DNA of 64,000 nt from a virus. A program made the position numbers and the translations under genes. How positions within the stretch are numbered: position 1 is the first letter of the stretch; each line of letters begins with the position of its first letter. Below the pieces are notes generated by a model. The model did not search any database and was not told the DNA's origin. It saw only the letters and a list, made by a program, of their open reading frames with translations. This document shows positions 27,288 through 34,670 of the stretch, piece after piece. The stretch covers positions 1-64,000 of the IMG/VR virus record IMGVR_UViG_3300042332_000818; one strand, 5' to 3'.

Positions 27288-27599
27288 ATGGCAACTATAA
27301 ACCTTAGCTGGACACCTGCTACTGGTGCTAATATAATTGAGCAAAGAATTTACAGAGGTATTACCTCTGGTTCTTTGTCATTACTTGCATCTGGTTTGTT
27401 GCCCACTACAAATACTTATTCTGATACTACCGTATTGGATAATACTACGTACTATTATAGAATAGATTCTATTTGTACTATTGGAGGACCAACTCCTAGT
27501 AATGTTGCAACTGTTACAACTCCAGCTCCTTGTGCACCTGCTTCTGGAGTATCTGCAACAAGTTTGTTTACAGTTGACTTTAATTATACTCTAACATAA
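27288..27599 (+). CDS. Fibronectin III-like protein, 103 aa
   Basis: A single FN3-like domain (MATINLSWTPATGANIIEQR; YSDTTVLDNTTYYYRIDSIC), clearly paralogous to the genes on both sides, ending in CAPASGVSATSLFTVDFNYT. It is separated from both neighbours by in-frame TAATAA double stops and short spacers, with all three genes in the same frame. Short for an independent fibre, so it probably works as a subunit of a larger assembly. Confidence 0.6.
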   Translation: MATINLSWTPATGANIIEQRIYRGITSGSLSLLASGLLPTTNTYSDTTVLDNTTYYYRIDSICTIGGPTPSNVATVTTPAPCAPASGVSATSLFTVDFNYTLT

Positions 27600-27608
27600 T
27601 AAATTAAT

Positions 27609-28616
27609 ATGTCCATATCATCTAAAATAACTATTCAATGGACACCAAGTCCTAATGCTTTGACTCAATCAGTTGAAAGAGCGTTAGTTTCAACAGGACC
27701 TTGGACAACTTTAGTTTCAGGTTTAGGGCCAACAGTAAATTCATATGATGATACTACAGTTGTTGATAATCCGCCAACATTATATTATTATAGAGTATTA
27801 ACATATTGTGATGCCGAAAGTGCTCCAACGCCCAGTGCAATAAAATTTGCGTATAGTAATAATTGTGCAACACCTACTAACCCTTATCCAGATGAAACTG
27901 TTTTCGGGTTATGGAGTACAAATGCTGGGCTTATAACAAGTTTTAACTATTATGATCATTATGCTGATATACGCGGTTTAACTGCACTTAAAACTGTAAC
28001 ATCACCTGCTGGAAAGATTAGGGTAGTTTGTCATAAGTGTGGTCAAACGGTCCAACCTGTTGGTGTTTTTGCTCAATATGGTGATGTTTCTTATTTAAGT
28101 AACCAAGGTAATATTGCTCAATATTTACCAGCAAGTCCTTCTGGGCTTGGTGGTATACAGTATAATAATAGAGGTAATGTAACTAGAAAAATTAGATTTG
28201 GTAATTCAATAATAGATAATATTGCTGCACATTTTGGTAATGGTTCAGGTAATATATTTAACCAAGTCGTTCTTAGTTCTGGAACTTATACTCTTAAAAA
28301 TCATACTCAGCTTAGATTAGGAAAATATATTTTTGGTACTACTACTGATCAGACTGCAGATTTAAATGCACTAAACTCAACAAATCTTTATGTTGCAGTT
28401 TCAATGTCTGATTATAAGTGTCATATATATATCTATCAAGCACAAAGGAATAGTAATCTTGATATTACTGCAGGTGGGCAGACAATGCTTGGATTTAATT
28501 TAAGCTATGTTTCCTTTGTTATTAATAATAATTATGCTGTATATAGTATTATTGATTCTCAAATACTTAATTTTAATGATCAGCCTAATGCAAATTTTAA
28601 ATTCTTTAATCTCTGA
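27609..28616 (+). CDS. FN3-like protein with unique C-terminal domain, 335 aa
   Basis: Residues 1-90 are a third FN3-like paralogue (ITIQWTPSPNALTQ; DDTTVVDN; YYYRVLTYCD). Residues ~95-335 are unlike any other gene here: Asn/Tyr/Ile-rich with beta character, and codon use much richer in A/T than the neighbours (AAT, TTT, TTA dominate). It could be a host-binding tip acquired from another phage. Ends in TGA, without the trailing 'C-A-P' strand found in the other FN3 genes. Confidence 0.55.
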   Translation: MSISSKITIQWTPSPNALTQSVERALVSTGPWTTLVSGLGPTVNSYDDTTVVDNPPTLYYYRVLTYCDAESAPTPSAIKFAYSNNCATPTNPYPDETVFGLWSTNAGLITSFNYYDHYADIRGLTALKTVTSPAGKIRVVCHKCGQTVQPVGVFAQYGDVSYLSNQGNIAQYLPASPSGLGGIQYNNRGNVTRKIRFGNSIIDNIAAHFGNGSGNIFNQVVLSSGTYTLKNHTQLRLGKYIFGTTTDQTADLNALNSTNLYVAVSMSDYKCHIYIYQAQRNSNLDITAGGQTMLGFNLSYVSFVINNNYAVYSIIDSQILNFNDQPNANFKFFNL

Positions 28617-28627
28617 GACTAACATTT

Positions 28628-28647
28628 GAAATACTGGAAAGTATTTC
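28628..28647 (+). repeat. Perfect inverted repeat next to a promoter-like element
   Basis: GAAATACT and AGTATTTC flank a GGAA loop. The repeat ends exactly where the GTATATT element at 28648 begins, and a second near-palindrome (AGAGTAT-A-ATACTCT, 28662-28676) follows that element. It may be an operator or a terminator stem without a T-tract. Confidence 0.45.
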
Positions 28648-28662
28648 GTATATTTTATTGTA
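28648..28662 (+). promoter_or_regulatory. Promoter-like element GTATATT-N4-TGTA
   Basis: Lies 47 bases upstream of the start at 28710 and is bracketed by two inverted repeats, as expected for a promoter with a binding site for a regulator. Confidence 0.5.
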
Positions 28663-28709
28663 GAGTATAATACTCTGCTGGAGCCACTCATAACTTATTT
28701 TCTTGTCAA

Positions 28710-29933
28710 ATGATTCCAGTATCGTCAAATACAATTACCAACGGCTGTAATCCGATCTCTTCAAACTGTGTGGTTTGGCAAGGTCCGGATATTCCCTGCA
28801 TAAATATTTGCACTGGGGATACTGTATCCGATGTGGTAGCTAAACTTGCCACTGAACTATGCACAGTTCTTGATCAGACAAGTCTTACTAATCTTGATCT
28901 GTCTTGCTTGAATCTTAATTCTCAAGACGTTCCTGCTGATTTTTCTGAATTGCAGCAACTCATTATTGATGAGATCTGCTCTTTAGGTGGTAGGTGTACT
29001 GCTCTTGAGGGTGGTGGTGGATCTGGAGGATCTTCATCTACTGTTACAGCAACTCTTCCGGTTTGCTTACAGTACACCAACCAGCAGAATGATTTGGTTA
29101 CCGTACTTCCTATTGACGATTACGCTGAACTTGTAGCAGCTAGAGTTTGTACACTTCTATCAAACATTACTACTATCAACTCAACGTTGGTTAGTCATAA
29201 TACTAGAATTACTGCTCTTGAGAATGCTACTTCTACTGGATCTACAATCCCTCAAGTAACACCTAACTGTGTTCTTCCTTCTGTACTTACCGACATTGAT
29301 GATGTTGTAGAAGCTTTGGAAGAGCAGTTTTGTAACTTGAGAACAGTAACAGGAACCTCAACTCAGCTTCTTGCTTCTACTACTTACCAGTGTCCCGGTC
29401 TAAACGTAGACAACAGATTGTCTGGATCTGGTACAATGTCTACTCTTGAAGGTTGGAACTCTAACCCTACTACTCTTTCACAGTCACTTACAAACATGTG
29501 GTTGACTATTTGTGATATTAGAGCCGCCGTTAAGACAATTCAAACTACTTGCTGCAATACTACTTGTGACGATATTCTCTTCACCTTTGCAGGAACTCTT
29601 AGCGTAAGCACTCTTACTCTAAACTTTAATGGAAGCTCTGCTCCTGTTGGATTTGATGAGTGTAATGTTAATGGTGCACTTGTAACTATTACAGATGGTA
29701 TGGGTGGTACTTACAGCACAAGAGTTCAAGTTCTTGATGCTCTTGCTGGTACTGGTACTGCACAGATTAACCTTGCTTCTTCTGGCTTGAACATTTACGT
29801 GGACTACACTGTAACAGTTACTTTCTGTGTAACAGATGGTAACATCACTTGTGATAAGTCTAAAACTATTACTGTAGAAAATCCTGCTAGTGCATGTGCT
29901 CTACCAACAGGTGTAACTGCAACAATATCTTAA
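28710..29933 (+). CDS. Cys-rich fibre/structural protein with C-terminal beta domain, 407 aa
   Basis: The N-terminal region (NGCNPISSNCVVWQGPDIPC; then ICTGDTVSDVVAKLATELC) is a pattern I recognise from structural proteins of Bacteroidota phages. Residues ~45-95 and ~135-165 are helical, separated by a Gly/Ser linker (residues ~101-111). Residues ~285-395 form a beta sandwich (FTFAGTLSVSTLTLNFNGSS). It ends in CALPTGVTATIS, an FN3 first-strand-like peptide, one stop and one codon before the next in-frame gene. Many Cys suggest disulphides or metal links. Probably a trimeric or decoration fibre. Confidence 0.6.
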   Translation: MIPVSSNTITNGCNPISSNCVVWQGPDIPCINICTGDTVSDVVAKLATELCTVLDQTSLTNLDLSCLNLNSQDVPADFSELQQLIIDEICSLGGRCTALEGGGGSGGSSSTVTATLPVCLQYTNQQNDLVTVLPIDDYAELVAARVCTLLSNITTINSTLVSHNTRITALENATSTGSTIPQVTPNCVLPSVLTDIDDVVEALEEQFCNLRTVTGTSTQLLASTTYQCPGLNVDNRLSGSGTMSTLEGWNSNPTTLSQSLTNMWLTICDIRAAVKTIQTTCCNTTCDDILFTFAGTLSVSTLTLNFNGSSAPVGFDECNVNGALVTITDGMGGTYSTRVQVLDALAGTGTAQINLASSGLNIYVDYTVTVTFCVTDGNITCDKSKTITVENPASACALPTGVTATIS

Positions 29934-29936
29934 GAT

Positions 29937-30605
29937 ATGGCAACACTAAGTATAGCCTTTAATACCTCGGTAAATGCTGTAAAGTATAGAGTTAAGTATC
30001 GTGTAACCGGAACAAGCGCTTACACTACTGTTTATACTACAACATCTCCGGTAAACCTTACTGTAAACTGCGGTACTGCTTATGAAGGTACTGTAGAAGC
30101 AATTTGTGTTGAGGGTATTCCTTGCAATGGTTACGAGATTAATAATACTGGAGATGAAATTGGTACTCTAGAATATACTGATTGTGCTACTGGAAATACT
30201 TCTCATGTAGATATTAGTGAATACTCTACATTCTTTGTTTGTTCTAGAACAGAACCTGTTCCAACAGGAAGTGCGGCACCTCAAACAGGTGTTACTCAAG
30301 TTGCTTTAGATGCATGTATCTCTCCTGTTCAAGAAGAAGGAAGCGGGTTGGCTTATTGGACTGCTCCGGCATCAGCATGTGCTTACTACTACACTGTTAG
30401 TGTTTGTCCATCTAGTCTTAATAGTACTCTTCCTCCGAACAATGAAGTTAAGTCTAACACTTCTATTCCTATTGGAACTGTAGTTCAGCTTACTGGTGTT
30501 CCTTATGTAGATGGTTGCTACACTATTACCGCTGTTTCAGTATTGCAAACATCAGCTGTTAACGTAGCTCAGACTTTCTCTAACTGTAATGCTTGTATAG
30601 CTTAA
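29937..30605 (+). CDS. FN3-like, Cys-containing protein, 222 aa
   Basis: Begins at what would be strand B of an FN3 domain (MATLSIAFNTSVNAVKYRVK; then CGTAYEGTVEAICVEG). The remaining residues (~75-222) are beta-rich with spaced Cys and resemble extracellular binding domains (SAVNVAQTFSNCNACIA at the end). It lies in the same frame as the preceding gene, separated by TAA GAT, so the two cistrons together would make one complete FN3 domain. Confidence 0.55.
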   Translation: MATLSIAFNTSVNAVKYRVKYRVTGTSAYTTVYTTTSPVNLTVNCGTAYEGTVEAICVEGIPCNGYEINNTGDEIGTLEYTDCATGNTSHVDISEYSTFFVCSRTEPVPTGSAAPQTGVTQVALDACISPVQEEGSGLAYWTAPASACAYYYTVSVCPSSLNSTLPPNNEVKSNTSIPIGTVVQLTGVPYVDGCYTITAVSVLQTSAVNVAQTFSNCNACIA

Positions 30606-30619
30606 TAAATTAAAAACTC

Positions 30620-31141
30620 ATGGCTTGTAAAGGATGTAATGATTGTAATGACCCAGCACTGAATTTGCCGGGTGCTTACAATGACTGTATTGGAGGAGAA
30701 CCTTGTGATGAGGTTCTTTCTATGGATTGCTCTAAGTATAAAGGCTTAGAGATTGTAGATATTCCGGTTAAAGCAGGTGAGCGTCTTAGCACTATTGTTA
30801 GACGCATGCTTCTTAATGAGCTTTATCCTACATGTGTTCAACCGACAAACCCTGTAATGTCAGTTATTGATGTTGCGGTTTTGACTATAAAGGATACAGA
30901 GATTGAATTTGAGTGGGTTAATCCTGGTAATACAGGTAACAAGTATACTCCTCAAATTAAGGTTGCCTCATCACCAACATGGACTCAACCTAATGGTGTT
31001 GATCTTACTGTAGTTAAGACTAAGTTTATCAACTTAGTTCCAAATACTGCATATCATTTTAGAGTTCTTAATGAAGATGTTTCAGGTGCTACTACTTGTA
31101 ATTCCTTGATTTTCAAGGTTACAACTCCTGCAACAGTATAA
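30620..31141 (+). CDS. Cys-rich FN3-like protein, 173 aa
   Basis: The N-terminus has clustered Cys (MACKGCNDCND, then CIGGEPCDEVLSMDC), likely metal-binding or disulphide-linked. A helical linker (GERLSTIVRRMLLNELYPTC) leads to an FN3-like domain at ~90-173 (EIEFEWVNPGNTGNKYTPQI; FINLVPNTAYHFRVL). The N-terminal design echoes the 407-residue protein (Cys cluster, then helix). It is the last gene before a terminator. Confidence 0.6.
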   Translation: MACKGCNDCNDPALNLPGAYNDCIGGEPCDEVLSMDCSKYKGLEIVDIPVKAGERLSTIVRRMLLNELYPTCVQPTNPVMSVIDVAVLTIKDTEIEFEWVNPGNTGNKYTPQIKVASSPTWTQPNGVDLTVVKTKFINLVPNTAYHFRVLNEDVSGATTCNSLIFKVTTPATV

Positions 31142-31186
31142 TATATTGTCGCGCGGTTTGTTGGTTTTACGTTGCTGACATGAAGG

Positions 31187-31213
31187 AGAACCCCGGGGAA
31201 ACCTGGGGTTTTC
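31187..31213 (+). terminator. Rho-independent terminator
   Basis: AACCCC plus GG pairs with CC plus GGGGTT around a GAAA loop (31189-31210), followed by TTCTGTT. The GC-rich stem in an AT-rich gap after the last FN3 gene is convincing. The rest of the gap (to 31281) has TTGAC at 31226 and TTTATATTTA at 31251, which could be promoter elements but do not have standard spacing. Confidence 0.8.
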
Positions 31214-31281
31214 TGTTATAACCCGTTGACGTTCAAGTAATATGTTTTTGTTTATATTTACAAAACCCAAATTAACTACCT

Positions 31282-32481
31282 ATGAGTTCACTTATTGATC
31301 TAGTACGACAGTCCCTCAAGTGGAAACAAAGTGCAAAGAATTGTGCTGAGAGAATCGGAATAGATGTTGAAGACTATCTGGTATTAAAGAATCAACTTAT
31401 GGAAGGATATGCTGACCCGTTTGTGGAAGGTATTATTTCAGTAAGAGAGAATCTTGACGCCAACACAAAGCAGCTAGAAGCAATTGCTACTACTGAACCA
31501 AAAACTCCAGAGGAGATTATCGCTTTACTGAATATTGATACCACCAAGTGGAAGCTCTCTCAGTATTGGAACAAACAAAAGAAAGATCACTGGATTGTTT
31601 CTGCTCTTGTTACAGCAATAAAGCAAACAGAACAAGATGTTCTTGCAGAGGTTTTGAAGAGCTTCTCACCTAAAAAAGTAGAAGTTCACATTGCAGACTT
31701 TCCAAATAATCCGGTTGCTACAAGTAACTACTGTGGAGTATTTAATGTACAGGATATTCACTTTGGTAAAGAAGGAAATGAGCTAGTTGTTTTAGATTTT
31801 AAGAATGCAGTTATTGACGTGACTACTCGTGTTGGTAAGATGCATATGCTTGATAAACTGATCTACGTCATTGGTGGTGATTTGCTTAACGCTGATACGT
31901 TTTCTGGTACAACGACTAGTGGTACACCGGTAGATAATGGTATGACCCCTGTAAAGGCATATAGTGAAGCTTTTGAGGCATTGTTCTGGGCAATCTATCA
32001 GCTGTCAACGATTACTAGTGATCTTGAGGTTGTCTATGTTCCGGGTAATCACGATAGACTAAGTTCTTATCATCTGGCACATGCTCTTTCTAAAGCTATT
32101 GATTTGCCTACTGTTACCTTTAATGTTGAGTATTCTGAAAGAAAAGTAATCACTTGGGGTAACAACTTCTTTGCTTTTGAGCATGGAGATGTAAATACTA
32201 AGGATGCCCCTATGGTTTATGCGTTTGAGTTTCCACAAGACTGGGGAGCTACAAAGTATAGAACACTGTACACAGGTCACTATCACATGAAGAAGACAAC
32301 CTCGTTTGTTTCAGAGAATGAGATTCATGGATTTGCTGTAAAGATCATGCCGAGTCTTTCTAGAACTGACTACTGGCACTACCATAATAAGTTTGTTGGT
32401 AGTAAGAGATCAGCAATCATGGACATTCACGAAAAGTACGATGGTAAAGCTGGAGAAATCTGCCACATTAGTAAAGATTAA
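31282..32481 (+). CDS. Calcineurin-like metallophosphoesterase
   Basis: 399 residues. After a ~145-residue helical N-terminal extension, the catalytic domain shows every metal-ligand block of the family in order: D158-I-H160, GGD200, GNHD (N256, H257, D258), HGD (H301) and GHYH (H333, H335). Enzymes of this family cleave phosphodiester or phosphomonoester bonds with two metals; relatives include Mre11/SbcD nucleases, DNA-end phosphatases and RNA-processing enzymes. The substrate cannot be read from the sequence. It sits alone between the fibre and neck modules, between a terminator and a promoter-like motif, so it seems to be its own transcription unit. Confidence 0.85.
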   Translation: MSSLIDLVRQSLKWKQSAKNCAERIGIDVEDYLVLKNQLMEGYADPFVEGIISVRENLDANTKQLEAIATTEPKTPEEIIALLNIDTTKWKLSQYWNKQKKDHWIVSALVTAIKQTEQDVLAEVLKSFSPKKVEVHIADFPNNPVATSNYCGVFNVQDIHFGKEGNELVVLDFKNAVIDVTTRVGKMHMLDKLIYVIGGDLLNADTFSGTTTSGTPVDNGMTPVKAYSEAFEALFWAIYQLSTITSDLEVVYVPGNHDRLSSYHLAHALSKAIDLPTVTFNVEYSERKVITWGNNFFAFEHGDVNTKDAPMVYAFEFPQDWGATKYRTLYTGHYHMKKTTSFVSENEIHGFAVKIMPSLSRTDYWHYHNKFVGSKRSAIMDIHEKYDGKAGEICHISKD

Positions 32482-32506
32482 TGGTTGGTTCTTCCAGCTT
32501 TTTTAT

Positions 32507-32521
32507 GTAAATTATAGTGTA
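32507..32521 (+). promoter_or_regulatory. Promoter-like element GTAAATT-N4-TGTA
   Basis: Ends only five bases before the ATG at 32527 and follows a T-run at 32499. If it is a -10-type element, the message would be almost leaderless. Confidence 0.4.
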
Positions 32522-32526
32522 CCTAT

Positions 32527-33108
32527 ATGAGGAAGTATAGAAAACCGGATTTAAAAGCACCACGTTATAGAAAGACAACACATAATATTTTAAATGCCAG
32601 CTTCTTAGAAGACTTTAAAACAAAATACCCACGGTATTCTGAAATAGACAATAAGAAACTTAAGAATATTATTGAGACTTATAACGGTGTTCTTTGGCAG
32701 ATGGTTATTGATGAGAGGGAAGGTGTTGAACTTCCTGAAGGTTTAGGGTTTTTGTTCATTGGAACAGCCACTTCAAAAAGTGAAAACCCTGATCCGACCA
32801 AATCAGCAGAAATGGGAGTAGCAGTTACTCACATGAACTGGGCCACCAATAACAGAATCTGTAAGATCTTCTACACCAACTATCCTTCCAAGTATAGGTT
32901 TGCTAATAGAGAGGTATGGACTTTTGGTGCTGTAAGGCAATTTAAACGTTCAGTTTCTAAAGCATATGTGGATAACTGGGAAAGATATATCGTCATTGAT
33001 AATCTCCGCAAGATTTCACACTTGTATAGGAAAATGAACCATAAGTTTTATGACGAAAAGAAATTACCCGAACTATTAGAGATGTACGATGAGTTTCAGA
33101 TAGATTAA
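32527..33108 (+). CDS. Conserved phage protein of unknown function (tail/neck module), 193 aa
   Basis: Basic N-terminus (MRKYRKPDLKAPRYRK), then an alpha/beta domain with GLGFLFIGTA, AVTHMNWATNN and IFYTNYPSKYRF. It seems to match a family found beside ring proteins in crAss-like phages. The dense aromatic and basic composition suggests nucleic acid or protein docking. It precedes the ring-type gene by ten bases. No catalytic motif stands out. Confidence 0.55.
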   Translation: MRKYRKPDLKAPRYRKTTHNILNASFLEDFKTKYPRYSEIDNKKLKNIIETYNGVLWQMVIDEREGVELPEGLGFLFIGTATSKSENPDPTKSAEMGVAVTHMNWATNNRICKIFYTNYPSKYRFANREVWTFGAVRQFKRSVSKAYVDNWERYIVIDNLRKISHLYRKMNHKFYDEKKLPELLEMYDEFQID

Positions 33109-33118
33109 ACCAAGTCTT

Positions 33119-33790
33119 ATGACTACAATTAAGGAAGTTGTTTCTAGAGTTAGAAACCTGATGAAGGGATCCAAACAGGATCCTTTTCTGACTGATAGAT
33201 ATATCTACAGTCTTATTTTGAAATACGCTGCTGTATACATGCGTCGTCAGGACTCTACAAACAAACTGATGAAATTCAACAGTGTGTTTCAGACTCTGCC
33301 ATTTGTAGAGCTAATTGAAGTAGATAAGGTAGAAGCTCACTGCTCTGGTGTAAAGAGTGGTATCACAATTAAACGTACTAAGGAGAGGCTTCCTAGTTTT
33401 ATGCAGGGTTACTGGGGTCCCATTATTAGAACCGTAAGTTCTATTGATGGCTCTATTGAATTGCAACCTACTATGCCGGGAACTTTTACGTCTATGACTA
33501 AAACAAGTTCTTTCAAGTACAATACAACTAAGTACTACTGGTTTCTTAATGGTTACCTGTACATGCCCAATATTGATTGGGATGCTATTTTGATTGAGGG
33601 TGTATTTGAAGGAGATATCACTAAGTGGAATTGTGACCCTAAAGATGATTGTGATCCAAGACATCATCAACCTCTTAATGTTCCGGATTTTCTGTTTGCT
33701 GAGATTGAAGCAATGGTGCTGAAGGATCTTGCAGCTCAAGCAAGTGTTCCTGCCGATATGAGTGATGACAAATTAAACGTTCTTAGATAA
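33119..33790 (+). CDS. Neck/ring-type tail protein (P22 gp4-like), 223 aa
   Basis: The N-terminal block SRVRNLMKGSKQDPFLTDRY, followed by LILKYAAVYMRRQDS and KFNSVFQTLPFVELIEVD, matches my recollection of crAss-like tail-tubular or ring proteins. The fold is expected to be a helical bundle with a beta insertion, forming a 12-mer ring under the portal. It overlaps the next gene by one base. Residues ~170-190 hold a Cys/His-rich loop (CDPKDDCDPRHH) that might bind a metal. Confidence 0.65.
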   Translation: MTTIKEVVSRVRNLMKGSKQDPFLTDRYIYSLILKYAAVYMRRQDSTNKLMKFNSVFQTLPFVELIEVDKVEAHCSGVKSGITIKRTKERLPSFMQGYWGPIIRTVSSIDGSIELQPTMPGTFTSMTKTSSFKYNTTKYYWFLNGYLYMPNIDWDAILIEGVFEGDITKWNCDPKDDCDPRHHQPLNVPDFLFAEIEAMVLKDLAAQASVPADMSDDKLNVLR

Positions 33791-34659
33791 TGGCACAGTA
33801 CACAGTTAAATACCGTTCGTTTGATCAACTGCTTGAGGATGTGACAGTTGACTTTAGCTCATATGCTCTTGAGGGTATGATTGAGCCTCAGCAACTTATT
33901 AAGGTTGCTTTGAGAGTTAACTATGACCTTGGTCTCAGAATTCATCAGCAGAAAGAAGTTGTTATTGATGTTGAGCATGGTAAGGCAAAACTGCCATCAG
34001 ATTTCTACACTTTGAACTTTGCTTTGCTTGCTGGTAATATGACTTGGCAGGAGCCTGTTCTTTCTGGTACACACATTGAAGATGTTGTTCTTGACCGTGG
34101 ACTTGTAGAGCTTGATGCTAATGACTGTCCGGTTGATACATCTGTTTGCCAATCTGATTGTGGTAACTACTACCAGCTTATTCAGAAGTTTAAAACAAAG
34201 ACCGTTACCTATGAGTCTTTGCAGACTATTAGAATTAAACCTTCAAGTGCTGTAAGTGGTGATTGTCCTAATACACGTTGGAGTTCTTCATATCAAGCAG
34301 ACATCCGTGGAGGATTCATCTATACTAGTTTCCAAACCGGTAAGCTTTATGTAAACTACCAAGGAGCTCTTGAAGATGAGAATGGTGAGCTTCAGGTTAT
34401 GGATCACCCTATGATTAATGAATACTATGAATATGCAATTAAGCAGCGTATTCTTGAGAACATGTACATTAATGGTGAAGATGTAGTTCAGAAGCTTACG
34501 CTTGTAGAACAACGTCTTAGAGGTGCTAGAAACAACGCTTTGTCTATTGTTAATACTCCGGACTTTGCAGAGATGAAGAAGCTTTGGGAAGTTAACCGTA
34601 AAGCGCAATACCACAAGTATGTAGATATGTTTAAGTCTTACCCGACTGTACAGTACTAA
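33790..34659 (+). CDS. Neck/ring-type tail protein, 289 aa
   Basis: Starts with YRSFDQLLEDVTVDFSSYAL and IEPQQLIKVALRVNYDLGLR, a helical entry typical of crAss-like ring proteins, then strands (KLPSDFYTLNFALLAG) and a Cys-containing loop (CPVDTSVCQSDCG). The C-terminus is helical and basic. It pairs with the preceding gene by a one-base overlap and is followed by the muzzle-like gene, the expected order of the portal-to-tail assembly. Confidence 0.65.
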   Translation: MAQYTVKYRSFDQLLEDVTVDFSSYALEGMIEPQQLIKVALRVNYDLGLRIHQQKEVVIDVEHGKAKLPSDFYTLNFALLAGNMTWQEPVLSGTHIEDVVLDRGLVELDANDCPVDTSVCQSDCGNYYQLIQKFKTKTVTYESLQTIRIKPSSAVSGDCPNTRWSSSYQADIRGGFIYTSFQTGKLYVNYQGALEDENGELQVMDHPMINEYYEYAIKQRILENMYINGEDVVQKLTLVEQRLRGARNNALSIVNTPDFAEMKKLWEVNRKAQYHKYVDMFKSYPTVQY

Positions 34660-34670
34660 AGAAATAAGAA

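Noticed and set aside
8253-31141. Diversity-generating retroelement acting on the fibre genes
   Set aside because: No reverse transcriptase frame and no template/variable repeat pair were seen in the window.
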